Assembly (NCBI GenBank): GCA_033557835.1
Contig: JAWQRO010000358.1
Coordinates: forward strand, 1 to 41,506
Reading direction: 5' to 3'
DNA length: 41,506 nt
Source of the DNA: Helochares maculicollis
Taxonomy: Eukaryota > Arthropoda > Insecta > Coleoptera > Hydrophilidae
Shown piece by piece: positions 1-8,965 of the stretch. Under the pieces are notes generated by a model that was not told the DNA's origin, made no database searches, and was given only the letters and a program-made list of their open reading frames with translations. The translations under genes were made by a program, and so were the position numbers. How positions within the stretch are numbered: position 1 is the stretch's first letter; every line of letters starts with the position of its first letter.

Positions 1-354
1 GGATTTGTGGAAGATCAAAAATTGGCTTTTGCACCACGATAACGCCCCTGCTCACACATCGTTGCTTGTGCGCGACTTTTGGCCAAAAACAACACACTAA
101 TGATGCCGCAGCCACCATATTCCCCAGATATGGCCCCCTGTGACATTTTCTTGTTCCCGAAACTAAAGAGGCCCATGAAAGGACGACGCTACGCTAATAT
201 TGACGAGATAACGATGGCATCGAAGGAAGAGCTGAACAGGATAAAGGAAAATAATGTTTTGAAGTGCTTCGAAGATTGGAAAAAACGTTGGCACAAGTGT
301 ATAATATCTCATGGGAATTACTTTGATGGGGACAAAATGTATATTCATATATAA
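1..354 (+). pseudogene. mariner transposase C-terminal fragment, frameshifted
   Basis: Transposase of the IS630-Tc1-mariner superfamily (cut-and-paste DNA transposition at TA). In one frame positions 32-55 read HHDNAPAH, the second catalytic Asp motif (D codon 38-40). In another frame positions 115-144 read PPYSPDMAPCD, the third catalytic Asp (142-144). The frames join only if one base is missing near 77-80; restoring it gives 34 residues between the two Asp, the DD34D spacing of mariner. The frame then stays open for about 70 residues to TAA at 352-354, ending in the usual W-K-C-I-x-x-x-G-x-Y-F tail. The single-base frameshift makes this copy a pseudogene. Family assignment is firm; the subfamily is not resolved. 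Confidence 0.88.
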
Positions 355-410
355 ATAAATAATTTTTGAAAAACCACAAAATTCGCGATACTTTTTGAAC
401 ACACCTCGTA
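1..410 (+). mobile_element. mariner element, 3' part, cut by window start
   Basis: Right-hand portion of a mariner-type DNA transposon. After the transposase stop at 352-354 there is a short AT-rich tail and then a terminal sequence at about 381-408 (TACTTTTTGAACACACCTCG), which resembles the TIRs of a widespread arthropod mariner family, followed by TA. The left half lies outside the window, so TIR pairing and target duplication cannot be checked. Confidence 0.8.
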
Positions 411-837
411 TATGCTGAGTTATTTTTCTGAGCTTAGCAGCTTACTCAAGAAAAACTAATCAATAAATAAAACAAATTTGGATAATCTTCAATTCTCCCA
501 ATTATACAATGCACTAGTGAGCAGCTTGAATATATTTACACATAAATACTACCTCTAGTAAGCAATCGGATTCAAGAAAGCGTGAAATTACAAGTCTGCA
601 GGGGAGTAACGGTCATCTCAAAGGGTGCTAACGGGACCTATTTAAGCAAGTCGGCGACTTACTAATAAACAGAAAGCATTAGGTTCCGTTGTCTGTACTA
701 ACAAACTGTTTTGGCGTGCTGAGTAATATATTTAGATACGCTCTAAATTATGTATGTATACTGTATGAATAGAGGAATCAATAATTGCAGACTTTGCAGA
801 AACTTTGCTTATAGTTATTTGAAATTTAAAGTCAAGA
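411..837. other. AT-rich intergenic stretch with a weak open segment
   Basis: Nothing firm. Positions 559-662 on the plus strand are open after a splice-acceptor-like TACCTCTAG and contain a more GC-rich patch (596-660), but there is no downstream donor and no recognisable protein family, so it is not called a gene. Confidence 0.3.
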
Positions 838-843
838 ACTTAC

Positions 844-902
844 CTTCTCATGTTTGATATCGTCCCTTGTCTTTCTTGATAGTTTAACCATAGAACGGGA
901 CA
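844..902 (-). CDS. possible coding mini-exon with consensus splice donor
   Basis: On the minus strand an ATG at 891-889 opens MVKLSRKTRDDIKHEK and runs directly into GAGAAG|GTAAGT (exon end 844, intron start 843), which matches the eukaryotic 5' splice-site consensus. In frame upstream there are only seven codons before TGA at 915-913; an acceptor-like TATTGTCAG ends at 903. It could be a first coding exon or a short internal exon. The peptide is charged and protein-like, but I do not recognise it, and a 16-codon frame next to a GTAAGT can arise by chance. No partner exon was identified. Confidence 0.22.
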
Positions 903-915
903 CTGACAATAGTCA

Positions 916-3540
916 AGATGCGTTTTCATTTGAACATTTAAATGCAGTTTTGTGTTAAGAACACACTATTTTCTACCCATTCGGTACGAATTCCTAAGAA
1001 AATTTCAACACCAAATGATTGCTTAATGTAACTGGTTTTGAGTTTATTGAATTCTATGTGAACAAATCAGAATTCATATTTATGCAGTACAAAATATTCT
1101 ACTGAGACCGCTAGATTTATGCTGAAGCGGAAATCGATTTTAATATTAGATACAACTTCACATATACGGTTCGACTTAAAACTCTCCGGCTGTCAAAACA
1201 TTAGAGAGCAGTTTTATAAAAGATGTGTTTGTATATAATTAATTTATTTTAAAGTTCGCTTTGTTCTAAAACATTTTATTTATCGCAATACTCTACTTCT
1301 CATAGGTTATATGTTATGTCTACGAAAATTATAACCAAACATTCGTTATAAATGAATGGTAAGATGAGAAGCAACATTAATAACTACAAAAGCAGATAAA
1401 TCGCAAGCTAATTTTTAGAAATAATTGACTTAACTGTATAATTTAGTTTCAGCAACTCTGATTGGATAATATCTTCCACGCAATTTGCTGGCAATTTTCC
1501 AACCTAGTTGAGTAAGCCTTTAATTTGTTTAATAATTGGATCGCTAAAATAGATCAATTGGAATTATCTCAGAATCCTATATTGCATATTTTACGGTGTT
1601 GTGTGCATCATCACCAGCAAAACGTTCAGCATTAAGTTTGAGGTAAAGGAATCAACCTGTATAGCCCGTAAATAAGTTACTACAATTTATATAAGCAGCT
1701 TGTAATGCCCGTTCCTGCGGAATAATTGCGAAATAGTACTCCAATAACGCTGCAGATATAATTATCAAAAATTATCGTAAAGCCTTTGAGCCCATTTTGA
1801 CAACATGCAGCATATCCTCGTGTGCCTGAGCCTGTGCTGCTGTACATACTCTTTTACTTATTCCGTTTTAACTTTTTTAAAGCAAGCTAGTTGTAGGACC
1901 GAGCTTTTCTTTTCCCAGCCTTGAATTGGAAACGTTAACGAGCTAAGACATTACGTGCCCACCGTGGAAAGAATACATATACGAGGATAAATATTGGTGG
2001 ACCTGTCGCAGAGCATCACGCCGAATGTCTAGCATTATGCAATGGACTTGCATATTTACTGGCTTTCTGCCACCATTCGCTCACAGAGAAGGAGGAATCG
2101 ATGGGCACAGAAGAGAGCTTTGGTTGTATAAATGGTCACCTCCTGCTCTTTTTCACTTGATTCGCAAGATTTTGAAAGCCATTTTCTTTGAATTCAGCTT
2201 CCTTCTGTTCATCTTTAAGCTGATGAATATTTCGTTTGCGTTGTGAACTATGGTGACTTACAGACATTTTGTGGACAAAGCCCCAGAGTCTCATAATTTT
2301 ACAACACTTTCAAAATTTCAGTTCGATACAGTGCAAATATTTCAAGAAAACGTCTTTTAAATGAAACTATTGGTTGGTAATTTAGCTACTTAAAATGTGT
2401 TAGGCCTTAGTTGATTCGAATATTCTATTTAAATGCCGACGGAGTGTATATTTTAATATTCAATTTTTCATCTTAAGTAAGCGTGCAAATACTAACGAAA
2501 CTTATAAACCAAAATTCTAAAATAAATGTTAATAACAGATCCAGGCAAATCAAAAAATGGGTTATAAAAAATTGACCCCTAGGTTTAGTCAGATCTTTAT
2601 AATCACGATTTTTCATGATTACTTCTCGGAAATAGTGTTTAAAATTCTGTTCTAAGGTAAATCCTAAATTCACCAAATTTATTACGCCAAAAAGTCAGCA
2701 TTTTGTATTTTGTAAGTCTATTAAATCTACAGAATCACAATTGATTATAATGATTAATCTTCAATTATTTCAAGATTATTCTTAATTGTCGTTATATTCC
2801 GGGTTTTTAAAACCCTGTATAAAAGTAATCAGTTTATAGGTCCTTTTTGTAAAACTTTTTCTTAATTATAAGCAAGAGCCAAAAGAAACGTTTCTACTAA
2901 GCTTTTATTTCTACAACTTGTTTTAAATCGTGTGAAGCCATGTTATTTTTATTGCAATTTATTGTTACAAATTAAAACTATCTAAAAGATTGTTAATTAA
3001 TTCAGATATTCAAACATGTTTAAAAATTAATCAAATTACGTTAGGTAGAAATTTTCACGCGAAATAATGTTTACATGACCATTTATTATTATCTTCATCA
3101 ATGCGTGCACTTGTAAATAAAGACTAACTTTTAGGTACAAAAATGTTTTAATTACTATATTTTTCTTGTATGGACGCATTTGTCTATCTCTAAATATTAT
3201 TCTTAGAATCTGCTCGCTTTTAATTTAATAAGTTTATTTTAAACACTCCATTCTAAATTCATGAATCTTCATCCTCAAACCAGGAATGTTTAGTATTGCA
3301 AATTGTTAGTTTGAAATTGTGACATTTCTTTTAATTTTTCGATCCTGGATCCTAAGTTCTTTAATATTTTTTAAAAACGTTCCAGTATTAACGTAACAAT
3401 TCAATGTAGGCCTAATTAACGAGTTTTTACAATAAATAAGTACGTAAAAGTAAATGTATACACTTTACTAATTCTACCGACAAATTGAGGCTTTGTCCAA
3501 TTGACCCACAAAACAGACACCATAACTGTCTTTCGTAAAT
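916..3540. other. AT-rich desert, no supported gene
   Basis: About 2.6 kb of AT-rich sequence with no transposon motifs, RNA gene or coding exon I can support. The 73-codon frame at 2025-2246 ends in a low-complexity hydrophobic stretch and has no family features. Confidence 0.5.
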
Positions 3541-3990
3541 CATCCCCTTGCTCCGAAAAGGGGTAGTAAGAAGTTGATTATAAAGCATTCTCCTTTAAAT
3601 TGCCTCCGACGTAGCTTTAGCACAAGTAGAGAACACAGAGAGTTGAAGCAGAGAATTTAAAAGTCGTTCAGAGGAAGGCATGGTTAGTAAATATTTTCAA
3701 AGGCTTTTGATTGGCGTCTCGATAAATTAGTTTCCGCGATACAAACATGGGAACAATTCGCGAGGTCGGAGCTTCACTCGAGATCTGTTCTATAAAGTTT
3801 AATTGAAAAACGGCAATGACTTCTTTCGGGACCGCGATAACAGAGAAAACTTGCAAAAAATGCCAGGCCAAGTTTTCTTTCCCTAATTTCCCAGACTGGA
3901 TTCAAGTTTTTGCTAACAATCAGAAAGAAAAATCTCAATGTATGTAATGCAGACGGGATAAACTTAAAGAACATTTCCATATTCAATTTT
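3541..3990. promoter_or_regulatory. GC-elevated non-coding patch, possible conserved element
   Basis: This stretch is clearly richer in G, C and CpG than its surroundings (for example TCGCGAGG, CCGCGATA, GAAAAGGGG) and contains homeodomain-type cores such as ATAAATTAG and TTTAATTG. Overlapping minus-strand frames at 3668-3871 and 3774-3986 carry no domain features. Composition islands of this kind in insect gene deserts are often conserved regulatory sequence; that is inference here. Confidence 0.25.
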
Positions 3991-6106
3991 TGAACACTTT
4001 CCCTGCAATAAACGTGGGCTCCTTATTAACCTTTTTTGTTGCGCGATTACTCTCAAATTACTCCAACGTTCATATAATTATTTCCTCAATATAACCCAAA
4101 ACGTTTTTTTCAAGCCCTACTAAACTACGTATATTTTCCTACGCCTTCCATTCAAGCTTGATAAGAGGCAATGACTTACCGTCAAATAACTGCCACCATG
4201 AGCTTAAAATTTAATGGGATTGACCTAAGATTACTCTGTTATCAAGTAAGGCCATATAACAGCGCTTTGTAGTGACCTCAATCTTGAAGTACCTATTGTG
4301 AACGAAGTCTGCGCTCTTTGATTATCACATCAACACACTTAATATGAGAAAATAGTTAATTTATTTCTAATTAAACTAGCAAGAAAATAATTTACATGAC
4401 AATTTGATAACAATTAGCTCTCATCTATATTTTTTAAAGAGTTTAGGTGTTCAAAGTAGGAATCGATATAATATTCAAAAAGTAGCTTCGAATTAACTGC
4501 ATCATATAAATCTATAAAGCTAAGAGAAGCTACCTTAAAATATCAGAAAGAATTCCAAACAGCTTAATTAGAAATTGTTGAATGTATTTCTAATTAGCTT
4601 AGCTAAATTTGAACTTTTTTACTTGACAAATAAAGAATGTTTATACGCATTTCGAAAAATATATGACAGCCATATTATAACTCACATAAATGAGTTTGAA
4701 ATTTCAGCCGCCAGGAGAGTTTGCGAAAACGGATATGATAATGTAGTAGGTAGTCATTATGGAAAGGTGTAAAAGAAAACTTTCATATTACATAAAGGGG
4801 AACGAACCGTTAAGTACCGAAAGCAGGCCTCTTATCGTTAGTAAAATTTTCTAGTCTCTTTTATTAAACAAGGAAACTTATTATATCATAAATTTTTGAA
4901 GTACAAGAAGCAACCTTTTATGTAAAACGCCTAAGATATCTATTTCATTTTTGAGAATGTTCAAAGCCTTAGAAAATTCAACAAAGTGTTGATCTTGCAT
5001 CGTTTAGTCTTAATTCAACTCAAAATTATTTCGAATAGTTTATTTGCCAATATACCATCAATTGCTCATAGCTTCGCTCGCGAAAATATTTGCATGATTT
5101 TCTTTCGCCTTAGTATTAATGTTATCTGATAGTATCTTGAAATGCAGGCGACATATTGATATTTCCAAGCATGTCAATGTTGCTCTTGAGAATGTTAGTT
5201 AATTATTATTTGGATAAAAGTAAAAACCTAAGTAATCTTACCGCAAAAATTTTATGAGTAAATTTGCATTTTTGGACTCGGTTAAAACATAAGCGTTAAA
5301 ATATCGTCGATTGGCTCTCTATTGTTTATATTAATAAGTAGGAAATTTAAAAACGTTTCCTCTGCAACAAATGAGTCTCTTGCATAAACTTATGCATACA
5401 AAAATCGAAGGTGTATTTTAGACTACTTTTTGATGCACTGCAACTAGCCTAAAATAATGGCATTAATTAGTTACATCAGTAGAATTTTTATACTTTGTAA
5501 GAATATTAATTTTAGCACAGATTGCTGCGTATAGTTAAAAGGTCCTTATAACCCTTTGAGTAAATAGGTAGCAGTATTAAATGTATTAAAAGTATCAAGG
5601 CCTAATTAGGCCTTTTCTTTTATTTGTATAATGAATTTGTGTTGCAGCGTTTTAGCAGTAAAGTAGATTTTAAATCACAATTTATTACAGTGAAGGAACA
5701 GTAATTAAGAATTTATTCGTAAATCAATAAGTTCTTAACTTTCTCTCCATTTTCCATTTCAAGACAACGAATTACACAATTTGGGGGATTAATTTTAAAA
5801 CTGGGCTGCGTCACTCTAGCAACTAACTTTTGTAAACTAATACTCTTCAGTAAATCGATTTTGTAGCAACCAGGGCTTAAGATTTTTCAAAAATCGATGT
5901 ACTCCTTAATTGTCTATTACATTTTAAGCGTTGTGTAGCTAAAGTTCTTATTTTTAAGAAATTGCTTATTTGTATCAGAGAGTGAAGACCAGAATTTTAG
6001 ATAAGGTTCTTTTAGAATTAAGATTATTAAATAAAGACTACCTGCTACTATATTTGCTTGTATTTGTGTTTGAAAAAGTATTTTTTAGGATGGTAGCTAT
6101 AAGCAA
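3991..6106. other. AT-rich desert
   Basis: No gene or mobile element could be supported. It contains one perfect 18-bp palindrome (5597-5614) and a minus-strand GAGCGAAGC at about 5074-5082, the same mini-hairpin core that recurs in the 38-41 kb repeat field. Confidence 0.5.
5597..5614. repeat. perfect 18-bp palindrome
   Basis: AAGGCCTAATTAGGCCTT reads identically on both strands and sits in otherwise AT-rich DNA, followed by a T-rich run. It could be a dimeric protein-binding site or chance; no gene lies next to it. Confidence 0.6.
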
Positions 6107-7268
6107 TACTAGGTTAGTTGAAAATTTCGTGGATCGAAGACTTTAATTCGTTGATAGAGCTACAAATTCGACTGCATTCAAGGTCACATGCTTCTAATGA
6201 ACGCATCTGCAAATTTCAACTCGTTATGACTTGACAGTGTGTTTTTATGGCGCTTTGATGTTAGACGTGTCAAGATAATTTAATCGTGGAAAGAATTTAA
6301 CATCGTGCGGTAATAAAATTTTTAGTGAAAAAGGGTTTGAAGGCGATGGAAGTTTATAGTGAAATGGTGAATGTGTTAAGGGATGCTGCTCCATCTATAA
6401 CAATGGTCTGTAAGTAGGTATTGGAGTTTAAACGTGGTCGCACAATCCTAGATGATGATCCTCGTTCAGGACTGAAGAAATGATCGATACCATGCATGGT
6501 ATGGTTATGAATGACATAAAGTTAACTATGAGTGAGATTTCTGAGACCATGAATATCGCAACTGAGAGAGTACTTCTTATTTTGAAAGATGTACTTGGCC
6601 TTAAAAAGCTTTGTGATCAAAAACGCCTTCGAGTGAATCTTTCTTACGAACATTTGAAGCTTTTTCAAAAAAATAAAAAAGATGTTTTACGACGTTTCGT
6701 CACTATGGATGAAATCTGGGTATACCACAATGATCCCATGATCCCAAGCTGCGACAACAAACCTCAGAGTGGACTGAGCCTGGTTGTTCAGCCCCAAAAC
6801 AACCAAAATGGTCCAAATCATCCAGGAAGGTTATGGCAACTGTTTTCTGGAATGCAAAGGGCATTCTGGTGATCGATTATCTTCAAACTGGTAAAATCAT
6901 AGTAGGAGAGTACTATTCACACAAATGTATTCAAACAATGACCAGATTGAACGATTTATGGTATAAATTGATCAAATATCCACCTTACTCTCCCGATCTA
7001 GCCCCTTCAGACTTCCATCTATTTCCAAATTTGAAAAAATTTCTCCGTGAAAAGCGTTTTTTTTTTCAAATAAAGAAGTTATAGCGACTGTGAACCAATA
7101 TTCTGATAAGCTTCCTGAAAATCATTTTAGAAATGGTTTAACTGAATTGGAAAATCGTTGAAGAAAATGTATTGAAGTTATGGGAGCATACACTGAAGAC
7201 TAAAGGTATTTTTTTTTAGTTTTGCCCTTTTTTATCCTCGCTCCGCGAACTTTTCAGCTAAACTAGTA
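6107..7268 (+). mobile_element. mariner copy A with both TIRs
   Basis: Left end at 6107 reads TACTAGGTTAGTTGAAAA and continues TTTCGTGGATCGAAGA. The right end, as reverse complement from 7268, reads TACTAGTTTAGCTGAAAA then GTTCGCGGAGCGAGGA. The roughly 30-bp inverted ends match at most positions, and TA lies at both boundaries, as expected for mariner. Length is about 1.16 kb. A second copy of the same family follows immediately in the same orientation. Confidence 0.9.
6296..7203 (+). pseudogene. mariner (DD34D) transposase, copy A, broken
   Basis: Reads as mariner transposase from about 6304 (R-A-V-I-K-F, then KKGLKAMEVYSEMV). A nonsense codon TAG at 6415-6417 stands where copy B has Trp (TGG). 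The conserved EFKRGRT motif follows, and 21 bp that copy B retains (R-P-K-S-V-T-T) is missing near 6470. The first catalytic Asp is in VTMDEIW (about 6704-6724), and PPYSPDLAPSD (about 6980-7012) carries the third. The segment between TATTCA and CACAAATG near 6919, which in copy B holds the HQDNAPAH motif with the second catalytic Asp, is deleted. A slip in a T/A-run near 7060 shifts the C-terminus; the ancestral stop is TAA 7201-7203. Non-functional. Confidence 0.88.
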
Positions 7269-7370
7269 TTTTTTCCGTCAAGGGAAAAACGCATCACAGA
7301 CTTACAAAAAGCTATGTGTTATTTTTGATGATATAGTCTTAAAAAAACGACATTGGTTTGCGAAATTTCA

Positions 7371-8297
7371 TCTAAAACAATGGTCTGTAAGTGGGCATTA
7401 GAGTTTAAACGTGGTCGCACAAGCCTAGAAGATGATCCTCGTTCAGCGCGTCCAAAAAGCGTGACCACTGAAGAAATGATCGACACCATACATGATATGG
7501 TTATGAATGACAGAAAGTTAATCTTAAGTGAGATTTCTGAGACCATTAATAGCGAGTACTTCATATGTAGAAAGATGTGCTAGGCCTCAGAAAGCTTTGT
7601 GCACGATAGGTGCCGCATTTCTTAAATTGTGATCAAAAACGACTTCGAGTGAATTTTTCTAAGGAACATTTGCAGCTTTTTCAATAAAATTAAAAAGATT
7701 TGTAACGTCGTTTCGTCACTATGGATGAAACATGGGTGTACCACTATGATCCCAAGCTGCGACAATAAACCTCAGAGTGTGGTTGTTCAGCCCCAAAACA
7801 ACCAAAATGATCCAAATCATCCAAAAAGTTTATGGCCTCTGTTTTCTGGGATGCAAAGGGCATTCTGTTGATCAATTATCTTCAAACCGGTAAAACCATA
7901 GTAGGAGAGTATTATTCAAATCTGTAGGATAAGTTAAATACAAAAATTAAAAAAAAGAGTCTTGGCTTGAAGAAAAAAAAATCCTTTTCCATCAAGATAA
8001 CGCGCCAGCACACAAATGTGATCAAACAATGACCAAATTGAACGATTTATGGTATGAATTGATCGATCATCCACATTACTCTCCCGATCTAGCCCCTTCG
8101 GACTTCCATCTATTTCGAAATTTACAAAAATATCTCCGTGGAAAGGGTTTTTCTCAATTGAAGAAGTTATAGCGACTGTGAACCAATATTTTGACGAGTT
8201 TCCAGAAAACCATTTTAGAGATGGTATAACTGAATTGGAAAATCGTTGGAGAAAATGTATTGAAGTTATGGGAGAATACACTGAAGACTTAAGGTAA
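7371..8297 (+). pseudogene. mariner (DD34D) transposase, copy B, broken
   Basis: Contains the helix-turn-helix region (MVCKWALEFKRGRTSLED, then PRSARPKSVTTEE; about 7380-7480), the first catalytic Asp in TMDETW (about 7720), the second in FHQDNAPAH (about 7988-8014) and the third in YSPDLAPSD (about 8076-8103). The last two are 34 residues apart, the mariner signature. Frame changes occur around 7550-7620, at stops near 7768 and 7926, and again after 8165. It retains the central block that copy A has lost, so the two copies did not decay in parallel from one already-deleted parent. Not functional. Confidence 0.87.
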
Positions 8298-8503
8298 ACT
8301 CAATTGAAAGTTTATTTTATGTTATTTTCAACTCACTTAATATAGTCTTAATTGCTGTAGACACCCAATTGTACAGGAAGCTAGAAAGTTATCCTTGAAA
8401 GCGAATCCTGAATGATGTTTTAAACCTTGGAAAAAGTACGCTCAAAAATAACGTCGTTAAGCTGATTCCAATACTCTCAAAAGTCTACTGAAGACTAAAG
8501 GTA
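8280..8503. repeat. 190-bp insertion flanked by 17-bp duplication
   Basis: The mariner sequence ACTGAAGACTTAAGGTA (8280-8296) recurs as ACTGAAGACTAAAGGTA at 8487-8503; copy A has it once (about 7190-7206). The intervening 190 bp has no counterpart in copy A. The arrangement looks like an insertion with a long target-site duplication, as made by non-LTR-type retroposition, but no poly(A) tail or tRNA-like A/B boxes are visible. A recombination origin is an alternative. Confidence 0.6.
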
Positions 8504-8725
8504 TTTTTTTTATTTTTGCCCTTTTTATCCCCGCTCCGCGAACTTTTCAACTAACCTAGTAGCCTGTGTTTACAAATATTAGACTAAAAATGGCATTTGT
8601 TGGAGAATGTGATTTGAATTGGCACTTAAAGAAAATAGGTGCAGCGATCCTACGAAGGTAGTCAAAAAGAATTATCCATCCTTACAAAGAAAGCACAGAA
8701 AATTTGGGAAAAATATTTTATTTCC

Positions 8726-8965
8726 CCAACGTACTCTTTTGAGCTCAACACACTTTTCTAAACGAGGTTCAATAGTTTGGACACCTTGTTTATAATGAGA
8801 ATTGTCGAGCGATTCAGAATATCTACCAACCGCAAATGCCACCTCTTCATTGTTGGCAAATCTTTTATCACCGAGCCATATTTCAAGTTTGGAGCTAGAA
8901 GATAATCCGCTGGGGCAAAATTTGGTGAATAAGAAGCAATTCGAATCCTAATTCAATGGTTTTGA
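8726..8965 (-). pseudogene. mariner transposase C-terminal remnant
   Basis: On the minus strand one frame reads LGDKRFANNEEVAFAVGRYS followed by ESLDNSHYKQGVQTIEPRLE and KCVELK. This is the standard mariner C-terminus, where an E-E-V, a hydrophobic helix, SHYKxGI and W/L-E-K-C-I-x-L-K occur in that order. Just upstream, in shifted frames, a degraded PPYSPDLAPADY motif (third catalytic Asp) can be read as YSPNFAPADY. No TIR was identified and the rest of the gene is missing. It belongs to a different mariner family from copies A and B next door and lies in opposite orientation. Confidence 0.75.

Larger units (their letters stand above)
7367..8561 (+). mobile_element. mariner copy B, 5'-truncated, with nested insertion
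   Basis: Homology to copy A begins at about 7367 (CATCTAAAACAATGG versus CATCTATAACAATGG) and ends at the same right TIR (8526-8561). The left TIR and N-terminal coding part are absent; 7269-7366 does not match copy A. An extra segment of about 190 bp splits the 3' end, bracketed by a 17-bp near-identical duplication at 8280-8296 and 8487-8503. Confidence 0.85.

Noticed and set aside
559..662. Plus-strand open segment after an acceptor-like CTCTAG
   Set aside because: About 35 codons, no donor, no recognised protein; another frame is open over the same DNA.
2025..2246. 73-codon plus-strand ORF
   Set aside because: Hydrophobic low-complexity end, no splice signals or family features; length expected by chance.
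5597..5630. Rho-independent terminator (palindrome followed by T-run)
   Set aside because: Bacterial-type signal without a bacterial gene; the window is eukaryotic.
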